Shown here one piece after another: positions 1 to 8,200 of a DNA stretch of 64,000 nucleotides. Numbering within the stretch: the stretch's first letter is position 1; every line of letters starts with the position of its first letter. The notes beneath the pieces were generated by a model, which worked only from the letters and a program-made list of their open reading frames with translations, was not told the DNA's origin and did not search any database. This DNA is from Acidaminobacter hydrogenoformans DSM 2784 (GTDB lineage Bacteria > Bacillota > Clostridia > Peptostreptococcales > Acidaminobacteraceae). The DNA lies in contig NZ_FMWL01000002.1 in assembly GCF_900103005.1 (NCBI RefSeq), positions 62,001 to 126,000 of the forward strand. The letters are read 5' to 3'. The position numbers and the translations under genes are program-made.

Positions 1-3
1 AGC

Positions 4-9
4 ACCTCC
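4..9 (-). promoter_or_regulatory. Shine-Dalgarno of the gene beyond the left edge
   Basis: On the minus strand GGAGGT lies a few bases from the window edge, so the next gene downstream of rbfA must start just outside. In related genomes that gene is often a DHH phosphoesterase (nrnA) or truB; this is inference, as no coding sequence of it is visible. Confidence 0.6.
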
Positions 10-50
10 AAAATGCGGCAGTAAACGGGTTAAACCATAAGACAAACCCG

Positions 51-92
51 GGCGACGATACAAGGGGCTGTAAAGCCCCTTGTATCGTCGTC
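51..92 (-). terminator. long perfect hairpin after rbfA
   Basis: A stem of about 16 perfect base pairs (arms 54-69 and 74-89, four-base loop), extendable to 51-92, starts 17 bases after the rbfA stop codon. No U-tract follows on the minus strand; the sequence after it is cccgggtttgtc. It could be a weak terminator, an mRNA processing or stability element, or an attenuator before the next gene. Confidence 0.5.
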
Positions 93-108
93 CGGCTCGT
101 CTGTCAGT

Positions 109-549
109 CTATTCTTCGTCTTCGTTCTCTTCGTCCTCTTCTTGATCCTCCAGGCCTTCAGCAGAGTCATCCGCCTCATCTGCGTGTACCGCATGAGCAT
201 CATCTTCCTCGTTGACCTTCTTGATCAGGTTTGTAAGATAAACGCCTTTTTCAATGGACTCATCCTTGATGAATATTGGCTCTGGTGTATAGCGCAGATC
301 AATGGCTTTTCCAATCTCTTTCCTGATAAACCCTTTAGCTTTATTCAAGCCTTCAATGGTTTGATCCAAGTCAGCGTTTGGATCATAGACACTGATATAA
401 ATATTGGTGTATCTAAGGTCATTGGTCGTATCCACCGAAGTCACGCTGGTCATTCTTGAAATTCTGGGATCTTTCAGTTCAAATAAGAGGAGATTGCTGA
501 CAACTTTTTTTATTTCTTCGGAAATTCTTCTGGTTCTTGTGATTCCCAT
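109..549 (-). CDS. rbfA: Ribosome-binding factor A
   Basis: Small KH-fold protein that binds the 30S subunit and helps late maturation of the 16S rRNA 5' end. The first 115 residues carry the family core (FELKDPRI near residue 25, a YTNIYIS strand, a Y-T-P-E-P-I-F segment). A GTG three codons upstream is possible, but AGCAGGTG lies six bases before the ATG used here, giving 146 residues. The last 30 or so residues are almost all Asp/Glu plus a few Ala/His, an acidic tail not part of the core fold; it may be disordered. It is the last gene of the rimP-nusA-ylxR-ylxQ-infB-rbfA unit, 54 bases after infB. The ylxP gene found between infB and rbfA in B. subtilis is absent. Confidence 0.96.
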   Translation of the reverse strand: MGITRTRRISEEIKKVVSNLLLFELKDPRISRMTSVTSVDTTNDLRYTNIYISVYDPNADLDQTIEGLNKAKGFIRKEIGKAIDLRYTPEPIFIKDESIEKGVYLTNLIKKVNEEDDAHAVHADEADDSAEGLEDQEEDEENEDEE

Positions 550-603
550 AGTTAACACCTGCTTTCAAAATCGCCCTCAGGTACCCGAGCATAGGCGCTT
601 AGT

Positions 604-2808
604 TTATGAACGTTTGACTTCCTCAATGATGAAGGCTTCAATTTCGTCGCCTTCCTTAAGGTCATTATAGTTTTCAAGGCCAACACCACACTCATAACCT
701 TGAGCGACTTCCTTGGCATCATCCTTAAAACGTTTAAGTGATGACAGTTTGCCTTCGTGAATGACAATACCATCACGAATCAGCCTCACTTGTGAATTTC
801 TGGTGACTTTACCGTTAGTGACATAAGCGCCGGCTATGGTCCCAACATTTGGAACCTTGAAGGTCGCTCTGATTGAAAGTGTCCCAAGGACAACTTCTTT
901 GTATATAGGCGCAAGCATGCCTTTCATGGCCGCTTCAACGTCGCTGATTGCTTCATAGATAATTCTGTAGGTTTTAAGTTCAACACCTTCGTTTTCCGCC
1001 AAAGAGGCAACGACCGCAGAAGGTCTGACATTGAAGCCAATAATTATGGCGTTGGAAGCAGATGCCAATAAAATGTCCGACTCGGTAATCGTTCCAACAT
1101 TCGCATGGATAACATTGACGCGGACTTCTTCGTTGGTGATTTTATTCAGCGAGGTCTTAAGCGCTTCTACTGAGCCATGGGCATCTGCTTTGACAATGAT
1201 GTTGAGGTCCTTGATCTGGCCTTGGCTGATCTGATTGAAGAGATCCTCCAAAGAGATATGCGGCGTTTTTCGCAGTGTAGACACACGCAGCTCCGCTTGG
1301 CGTTTCTCTGCCATAGCGCGGGCGTGCCGCTCTTCTTCAGTCGCATAAAACTTGTCCCCGGCAGTCGGAACATCGTTCAGGCCTGTAATTTCAACAGCTG
1401 AAGCAGGTCCCGCCTGTTTAATGGTCTTGCCGTGGGAATTGAACATAGCCCTGACTCTGCCGTGAGTCGCGCCGGCAGCTACCGGGTCGCCAACGCGCAA
1501 TGTGCCGTTTTCAATAAGTACAGTTGCCACTGGACCCCTGCCCTTTTCCACTTTTGCTTCGAGTATTGTACCCAGCGCAGGACGCTTAGGGTTTGCTTTA
1601 AGTTCAAGCATTTCTGCCACCAAAAGCACCATTTCGAGAAGTGTGTCTATCCCAATGTTCTTAATGGCTGAAACTTCAACGGAAATGACGTCTCCGCCCC
1701 ATTCTTCAATGAGCAGGCCTCTGTCAGCCAGTTCTTGCTTGACACGGTCAGGGTTGGCGTTCGCCTTGTCAATTTTATTGACGGCGACAATAATTGGAAC
1801 GCCTGCTGCCTTGGCATGGTCAATGGCTTCAATAGTTTGCGGCATGACACCGTCATCTGCTGCCACGACAAGAATTGCAATATCCGTGACTTTCGCGCCA
1901 CGGGCACGCAGTGTTGTAAACGCTTCATGACCTGGTGTATCCAAAAAGACGATCTTTTCGCCTTTAAGTGACACCTCTGAAGCACCTATGTGCTGAGTGA
2001 TGCCACCAGCTTCACCGGTTGTGACACTCGTGTTGCGAATTGCGTCAAGAAGCGAGGTTTTTCCGTGATCGACGTGTCCCATGACAGTGACGACAGGCGC
2101 ACGCTTTGTCAGGTCTTCTGGGCGGTCTTCGAAGTTGTAGCGCTTCTCTTCGATTTCTTCTTCTGTCAACTTTTTAGACACGGAGATGCCGTATTCAATC
2201 GCAATCATTTCAGCAGTCTCAAAGTCAATATCCTGATTGAGGGTTGCCATGACGCCAAGGTTCATAAGCTTCATGATGATATCCTTAGGCTGCTTCTTAA
2301 GTTCTTTTGCCAGTTCACCAATAGAGATGGTTTCCCCAAGGACTATTTCGTTTTCATAACTGAATTCCTGCGGACGAAATGCAGGATTGGTCTCCTGGCG
2401 GCGTTTTTTCTTGGCTTTCTTATTTTTGGAACCGCGGCCTTCAAGTTGCTGCTCAATTTCTTCTTCAGCCTCTTCAATAGCGCGGATTACTTTTTTGGGT
2501 TTTTCAATTTTTTTGTCAGCAAAGCTTGATTTGATAATCTCATCTTCCAGATCATCCTCGTAAAGCGCCTCTGCTTCATCCTCAAAGAGGTCTTCTTCGA
2601 CTTCTTCTATCTCTTCTTCGTCCTCTTCTGCTTCGATGCTTTCACTGACCGCACCTGACAATAACGCCTTGAGAACCTCAATGTCGCTGTCCTCAAGGGT
2701 ACTCATATGATTGTGAACCTCGACGCCAAGCGCTTCGAATTTCTCAATCAATTCTTTGCTCGTCAGGTTTAAGTCTTTAGCAAGTTGGTATACTCTTATT
2801 TTCGACAA
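604..2808 (-). CDS. infB: Translation initiation factor IF-2
   Basis: GTPase that places formyl-Met-tRNA on the 30S subunit and promotes subunit joining. An N-terminal IF2_N helical domain (residues 1-52) is followed by a strongly acidic stretch (about 55-95), a short basic patch (KNKKAKKKRR near 130), a second IF2_N domain (about 155-210), and the G domain with GHVDHGKTS near 243, DTPGH and NKID. The two beta-barrel domains and domain IV follow. Length 734 is typical for Clostridia. The start is a TTG: GGAGGTGACGCAAA stands directly before TTG-TCG-AAA-ATA, and no ATG lies at a suitable distance. Nineteen bases separate it from ylxQ. Confidence 0.98.
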   Translation of the reverse strand: MSKIRVYQLAKDLNLTSKELIEKFEALGVEVHNHMSTLEDSDIEVLKALLSGAVSESIEAEEDEEEIEEVEEDLFEDEAEALYEDDLEDEIIKSSFADKKIEKPKKVIRAIEEAEEEIEQQLEGRGSKNKKAKKKRRQETNPAFRPQEFSYENEIVLGETISIGELAKELKKQPKDIIMKLMNLGVMATLNQDIDFETAEMIAIEYGISVSKKLTEEEIEEKRYNFEDRPEDLTKRAPVVTVMGHVDHGKTSLLDAIRNTSVTTGEAGGITQHIGASEVSLKGEKIVFLDTPGHEAFTTLRARGAKVTDIAILVVAADDGVMPQTIEAIDHAKAAGVPIIVAVNKIDKANANPDRVKQELADRGLLIEEWGGDVISVEVSAIKNIGIDTLLEMVLLVAEMLELKANPKRPALGTILEAKVEKGRGPVATVLIENGTLRVGDPVAAGATHGRVRAMFNSHGKTIKQAGPASAVEITGLNDVPTAGDKFYATEEERHARAMAEKRQAELRVSTLRKTPHISLEDLFNQISQGQIKDLNIIVKADAHGSVEALKTSLNKITNEEVRVNVIHANVGTITESDILLASASNAIIIGFNVRPSAVVASLAENEGVELKTYRIIYEAISDVEAAMKGMLAPIYKEVVLGTLSIRATFKVPNVGTIAGAYVTNGKVTRNSQVRLIRDGIVIHEGKLSSLKRFKDDAKEVAQGYECGVGLENYNDLKEGDEIEAFIIEEVKRS

Positions 2809-2827
2809 TTTGCGTCACCTCCGCGAT

Positions 2828-3139
2828 CTATTCACCGGTCTTCTCAGCCGCCTTAAGCATCTGAGTCGCGAAGCCCTGATCTGTGACACCAATCAGAGCG
2901 CGATTGGATTTCCCAATCGCCTGCGAGAGCGTATCCTTGTCCAGCACCTCTAAAAACTCAACGCCAAATGAGGTCTTCCACTGATTCGCCCGATCCTTCG
3001 TATTTTCCGAAGCATCACCAGCTACAATTAATAATTTCACTTTTCTTTTCTTTAGTGCTATATGCACTGTATCTTCGCCAGCAACAAGCTTACCGGCTTT
3101 TTGCGCGAAGCCCAGAAGCGTCAGGAAAGCTTGATTCAT
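2828..3139 (-). CDS. ylxQ: L7Ae-family RNA-binding protein YlxQ
   Basis: A 103-residue protein of the ribosomal L7Ae/L30e/S12e/Gadd45 family. The conserved opening (LLGFAQKAGKLVAGEDT) and the VKLLIVAGDAS strand match YlxQ/RplGB of Firmicutes, which bind kink-turn RNA in vitro; the cellular role is not established. It overlaps ylxR by four bases (ATGA), and its Shine-Dalgarno GGAGGAG lies inside the end of ylxR, so the two are probably translationally coupled. It always sits between nusA and infB, which points to a part in translation or transcription-translation coupling. Confidence 0.93.
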   Translation of the reverse strand: MNQAFLTLLGFAQKAGKLVAGEDTVHIALKKRKVKLLIVAGDASENTKDRANQWKTSFGVEFLEVLDKDTLSQAIGKSNRALIGVTDQGFATQMLKAAEKTGE

Positions 3140-3411
3140 TTTTTTTGTTTCTCCTCCAGCTGCTTTTCGAGCTCTGCGTAGACGGCCTTGTCAATTCTTG
3201 TGCCGAGGGATCTGCTGAGGGCATCACGCTTTTCAGCCTTTCTGAGGCATTCCGGATCCGGGCATAAATAAGCGCCTCTTCCATTTGCCTTGCCCACAAA
3301 ATCGATGAACACCTGATCCTCGTTATTCTTGACAACACGGATCAATTCTTTCTTCGTCTTCTGCTCACCACACCCAACGCAGGTGCGCATAGGGATTTTT
3401 CTGGGTTTCAC
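3136..3411 (-). CDS. ylxR: YlxR family (DUF448) RNA-binding protein
   Basis: A 91-residue basic protein with the family signature RTCVGCGEQKTKKELIRVV near the start and GRGAYLCPDPECL in the middle. The four Cys residues could bind a metal, although many homologues lack some of them. YlxR is a nucleoid-associated or RNA-binding regulator in B. subtilis and modulates RNase P in some species, from literature. The start is GTG, eight bases after GGGAGG. It follows nusA after a 79-base gap that holds a hairpin. Confidence 0.93.
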   Translation of the reverse strand: MKPRKIPMRTCVGCGEQKTKKELIRVVKNNEDQVFIDFVGKANGRGAYLCPDPECLRKAEKRDALSRSLGTRIDKAVYAELEKQLEEKQKK

Positions 3412-3435
3412 GAATGTTGCCTCCCTTGTTCAAAG

Positions 3436-3467
3436 CTGACGCCATCTGGTCTGCAGACCTGCGTCAG
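3436..3467 (-). other. hairpin between nusA and ylxR
   Basis: CTGACGC (3436-3442) and GCGTCAG (3461-3467) can pair, with a further palindrome GGTCTGCAGACC between them. It is not followed by a U-tract on the minus strand, so it is more likely a processing or attenuation element than a full terminator. Confidence 0.45.
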
Positions 3468-3490
3468 GGATAAAGTTGTTTCCTGCTCGA

Positions 3491-4570
3491 CTATTTTTCT
3501 GCCGTTTCAGTGCCGGCACCAGTGCCTGACACAATCTTTTCGTACTGGCTTGCGCTCTTAATGTCAATCTTCCAGTTCGTCAGTTTGGCAGCGAGCCTTG
3601 CGTTCTGCCCTTCTTTGCCAATAGCCAGAGAGAGCTGATAATCCGGGACGACTACAGTCGCAGATTTTTCGTCGTCATGAATCACGACCAGGTCGACTTT
3701 CGAAGGGCTAAGAGCGCTCGAAATAAAGATTGCAGGATCTTCACTCCACTCGACAATATCAATTTTTTCTCCGCCGAGCTCATTGACTATATTCTGAACG
3801 CGAGTGCCTTTTGGTCCTACGCAGGAGCCCACCGGATCGAGATCCTGGTTGCGCGCGTATACTGCGAGTTTGGTTCTGGATCCGGCTTCTCTTGAAATTG
3901 CTTTGATTTCAACTTCTCCACTAAAAATTTCAGGAACTTCCAACTCAAATAGCCGCTTCACGAGGCCTGGATGGGTTCTTGAGACCACAATCTGAGGCCC
4001 TTTGCTGGTCTTGTTCACCTCAACTATAAAAGTCTTGATGCGTCCGCCCTGCGGGTATTCTTCTCCAGGAATTTGTTCGCTTGGCATTAAGACAGCCTCG
4101 GTTTTTCCTAAATTGATGAACACTGTGCCTTTTGAGATCCGCTGAATCATACCCGTTACAATTTCGCTTTCACGGTCGACAAACTCGTCAAAGATAATGG
4201 ATCGCTCTGCCTCACGGATTCTCTGGACGACAACCTGTTTAGCGGTCTGAGCTGCTATTCGGCCAAAGTCACGAGGCGTAACCTCCTCGTCAATGATGTC
4301 TCCCAGCTCATAGTTGGGATCGCGTTTCTTTGCGTCTTCCAGCGCAATATCAAATGAATCCTCTTCAGGTACTTCGACGACCTCGCATCTGGAGTAGACA
4401 CGCACATCCCCTGTGTTTTCGTCAATAACGACCTTAACATTGTGAGATGAACCAAAATTCTTTTTATAAGCAGTAATGAGTGCTGCTTCGATGGTTTCCA
4501 GAAGCAAGGCTTTGGAAATGCCTTTCTCCCGCTCCAGCTGCTCCAGCGCCTCGAGCAATTCGTGCTTCAC
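3491..4570 (-). CDS. nusA: Transcription termination/antitermination factor NusA
   Basis: RNA polymerase-associated factor acting in pausing, termination and antitermination. The N-terminal polymerase-binding domain (1-125) is followed by an S1 domain (about 135-200, GMIQRISKGTVFINLG) and two KH domains (GPKGTRVQNIV near 255, and LAIGKEGQNARLAAKLT near 320). At 359 residues it has the Firmicute form without the C-terminal AR domains of E. coli. Start is GTG with AGGAGG ten bases before it; the rimP stop codon TAA directly precedes it, so translation is probably coupled. Confidence 0.98.
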   Translation of the reverse strand: MKHELLEALEQLEREKGISKALLLETIEAALITAYKKNFGSSHNVKVVIDENTGDVRVYSRCEVVEVPEEDSFDIALEDAKKRDPNYELGDIIDEEVTPRDFGRIAAQTAKQVVVQRIREAERSIIFDEFVDRESEIVTGMIQRISKGTVFINLGKTEAVLMPSEQIPGEEYPQGGRIKTFIVEVNKTSKGPQIVVSRTHPGLVKRLFELEVPEIFSGEVEIKAISREAGSRTKLAVYARNQDLDPVGSCVGPKGTRVQNIVNELGGEKIDIVEWSEDPAIFISSALSPSKVDLVVIHDDEKSATVVVPDYQLSLAIGKEGQNARLAAKLTNWKIDIKSASQYEKIVSGTGAGTETAEK

Positions 4571-5059
4571 TTACTCTCCTCCTATCTCATCCAGGCCGTC
4601 AAATTTTCCTACCAGCCTGATGCTTGAAATTTTCTCTTTGCTGAGCTCTACAAGCCTTGCACCCATCTCTATAGTGAGAAGGCCATCCGAATAGGACTTC
4701 AGTGTGCCTTTGATCAGCTTAAGGCCATCCAGTGGTGTGTAGAGCTTTGCCTGTACCAGCTTGCCAATATTTCGTTCAAAATCCTCCGGACGCTTAAGCT
4801 CACGCTCCACACCCGGAGAGGTGACTTCCAGGAAATACTGCTCTTCAATTGGATCAACCTTGTCCAGCTTTGAATTCAGCGCTCGGCTGACCTCGCTGCA
4901 ATCATCCAGGCTAACCCCTTCTTCTTTGTCAATGGTCAGTCTCAGATATCTGAAAGGACCCTCCTTGACAAACTCTACATCGATCAGTTCCACCTCTGCC
5001 TGGGCGCAGATAGGCTCTGCCAAATCGCGGACGACGTCAACGACTCTTCTTTTTTTCAA
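4571..5059 (-). CDS. rimP: Ribosome maturation factor RimP
   Basis: Two-domain protein needed for 30S maturation. The core is clear: VELIDVEFVKEGPFRYLRLTID, LDDCSEVSR, then YFLEVTSPGVERELK. A longer reading frame begins upstream, but GGGGAGGT is seven bases before a TTG that begins M-K-K-R-R-V-V-D-V, the usual length and start of the family (162 residues); the added 37 residues would be coded by the leader RNA. First gene of the nusA operon, with a strong promoter and a structured leader upstream. Confidence 0.95.
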   Translation of the reverse strand: MKKRRVVDVVRDLAEPICAQAEVELIDVEFVKEGPFRYLRLTIDKEEGVSLDDCSEVSRALNSKLDKVDPIEEQYFLEVTSPGVERELKRPEDFERNIGKLVQAKLYTPLDGLKLIKGTLKSYSDGLLTIEMGARLVELSKEKISSIRLVGKFDGLDEIGGE

Positions 5060-5127
5060 TTTTAATACCTCCCCGTGCCTGTTATCACTTAAAACGCGCA
5101 TTTGAGCGTTCTTTTGCCTAATAACGA

Positions 5128-5154
5128 CAAAGAGCGGGATTTCCCCACTCTTTG
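5128..5154 (-). promoter_or_regulatory. rimP-nusA leader hairpin
   Basis: In the 110-base leader between the promoter and rimP, an 11-bp stem (one G-U pair) with a five-base loop forms from CAAAGAGTGGG and CCCGCTCTTTG. The hairpin is near the 5' end of the transcript and has no U-tract. A hairpin of this general form precedes rimP/ylxS in other Firmicutes as far as I recall; a role in NusA autoregulation is inference. Confidence 0.6.
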
Positions 5155-5178
5155 CGCAACATTTATTCATCCTTAAAA

Positions 5179-5207
5179 ATTATAGCACAATTTGTTGACA
5201 GATGCAA
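5179..5207 (-). promoter_or_regulatory. sigma-A promoter of rimP-nusA-ylxR-ylxQ-infB-rbfA
   Basis: TTGCAT (5202-5207) and TATAAT (5179-5184) are 17 bases apart on the minus strand. Transcription should start near 5171. It lies just past the polC stop codon. Confidence 0.85.
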
Positions 5208-5253
5208 ATTTCTTTACAGTGTTCAGCGCATAGTGTAAATCCACTCAGATCCA

Positions 5254-8200
5254 CTAAAACAGCGACAATTGATTGCGCTCGGGCATTTCTTGAACCGCGC
5301 CGTGAAGCACTAAGGCATCCACTACAGTTTTTGTCGCTTTTGCCCTCGACTTCAGATCCTCCAGGGAAAGATATTCACCATGGAAGCGCTCTTCGACAAT
5401 CTTTTGGGCCGCGTTGTCACCCACGCCTTGCAGGGATTGAAGGGGCGGCCTCAGCATACCGTTCTCCTCAATAAAAGCATTTGCCTCACTTTTATACAAA
5501 TCCACCTTGTGGAAATCAAAACCCCGGCTGTAGTATTCATCTACGAGCTCCATAATACCATAGAGATCCTGTTCTTTTTTCGTCAGGACATCCCAATTTT
5601 CCTCCATCCAGCGCTTCTTTTCACGCACAGCACGTTTACCCTGACAGATCAGCTGAGCATCAAAATCTTCGACCTTGCTGCTGAAATAACTGGCATAGAA
5701 AGCAAGAGGATGATGGACTTTAAAATAAGCGATTCTAAATGACATGGTGACATAAGCCACCGCATGGGCTTTTGGAAACATGTATTGAATGGTATTACAG
5801 GAATTGATATACCAGTCCGGCACGTCAAATTCCCGCATGAGCGATTCATTCTCCTCCGTCAGACCTTTGCCTTTACGGACGCGCTCCATGATCGTGAAGG
5901 CTTGCTTGGGCGGCAGACCCTTCTGAATCAGATAGTTCATGATGTCATCCCGTGTTGAAATAACGTGCTTCAGGTCAGCTATGCCGTTTCTCACAAGTGT
6001 CTGGGCGTTGTTGACCCAGACGTCCGTTCCGTGGGAGAGTCCGGAAATGCGAACCAGTTCGGCCAGTGTTGTTGGCTGTGTATCGACCAGCATCTGCCGT
6101 ACAAATTTGGTTCCAAATTCAGGAATGCCCAAGCTCCCTGTTTCCGACTTGTACTCCGGGTCCACTATGCCTAAGGTTTCATTGCTGGTGAAAATCCTGA
6201 GCGTCGCTGGATCGTCCAGCGGTATTTTGAGTACATCGAGTTTGGTCATTTCCTCCAACTGCTTGATCATAGTCGGGACATCGTGTCCCAGAATGTCAAG
6301 TTTCAGAATTCTGCCGCTGATCGAATGGTAATCGAAGTGCGTCGTGACGACATCAGATTTCATATCATTCGCTGGAAACTGAATTGGGCAAAAGTCATGG
6401 ATATCCTTATAAGACGGCACGACCATGATGCCGCCTGGATGCTGTCCCGTTGTGCGTTTGATGCCAGTACACCCGCTGGCAAGACGTTCAATTTCACGAG
6501 AATTCACCGTTAGGTTTTTTTCCTCGAAATACTTTTTAACGAAGCCATAAGCCGTCTTGTCGGCAATAGTACCTATGGTCCCCGCTTTATAGACATAACC
6601 TTTTCCAAAAAGCTCCTCTGTATATTTGTGGGCTGTCGCTTGATAAACCCCGGCAAAGTTGAGGTCTATATCCGGTTCCTTATCACCTTCAAAACCAAGG
6701 AAGGTCTCAAAGGGAATGTCGTGACCGTCTTTATCAAGTTTGGACCCGCACTTTGGACAGTCCCTGTCGGGCAGGTCGGCGCCGCTTATGTCGCCTGCTT
6801 CCGTCATAAACTCTGAAAACTTGCATGACGGACAGAGATAGTGAGGTGGCAGTGGATTGACCTCTGTTATATCGCACATGGTCGCCGCCAGGGAAGACCC
6901 TACGGATCCCCGGCTGCCAACCAGATAGCCATCTTCCATGGATTTCTTAACCAATTTATGGGCAATGATGTACATGACCGCATAGCCATTTGAAATGATG
7001 GAATTCAGCTCTCGCTCCAGGCGCTTGTCGACGAGCTCTGGCAGCGGGCTGCCGTAAAGCCTCACAGCTTTGTCGACGCAAAGACGACGGAGGTCTTCAT
7101 CAGAGCCTTCAATGATAGGTGGAAAGGTTTCATCCGGAATAGGCATAATTGAATCCACCTGGTCCGCAATCTTGTTTGTGGCCTCAACGACGACTTCATA
7201 GGCCGTTTTCTCACCGAGGTAATCGAACTCCTGAAGCATTTCCGCTGTTGTACGCAAATAAAGCGGGGGCTGATTTTCAGCGTCGTCGTATCCTTGTCCT
7301 GCCATGAGAATACGGCGGTACACCTCATCCTCTGGTTCCAGGAAGTGGACATCACAAGTCGCAGCCACAGTCTTTCCAAGCCGCCCGCCCAAGTCCACAA
7401 TTTTACGGTTGATCACTTTCAAAGCTTCCTGATTTTGCACCAGGCCTTTGTCAATCATAAACTGATTGTTGCCCAATGGCTGAATCTCCAGGAAATCGTA
7501 GAAGCCGGCAATCTTTTCAACGTCCTCTTCACTGCGGTTCTCAACGAGGGCTTTGAACAGCTCACCACTTTCACAGGCAGAACCCAGAATCAGATTATCT
7601 TTATGCTCTTCCAGAAGGCTCCTCGGAATTCTGGGCTTCTTATAAAAAGTCTTCATGTGAGCGTGTGTTACCAATTGATAAAGCGCTTTCAGACCCTTTA
7701 GGTTCTTCACCAGAATGATGATATGGTGGGAGTCCATCATGGTATGGCTCATGTTGGCGGACGCGAACCGGGTCAAGCCGTTCAAGTCAGAGACGCCTTC
7801 CTCCCTGAGCCTGGCCACGAGCTTTAAAAACACTTCTGCGGTTGCCGTAGCGTCGTCCAGCGCCCTGTGGTGGTTTTCCAGCTTGACGCCAAGATGCTTC
7901 GCCACCATATTGAGCCGGTGACGCTTGAGGTCTTTCAGCAACAATCGGCTAAGTCCCAGGGTGTCCACGGAGGTCATGTCATAAGGATAACCAAGCTGGC
8001 TGCAGGCTTCGCGAACAAAGCCCGTATCAAAGCCAGCGTTATGCGCCACAAGGACAGCGCCCCTGGCAAACTCCAAAAATCTCGGAAGGATTTCTTCAAT
8101 CCCCGGCTGGCCCGTCAGCTGCTCGTCCTCTATACCTGTCAGCTCTTTAATCTTTTCGCTGAGAGGCTCGTGAGGGTCAACCAAAGCGGAAAAAGTCTCT

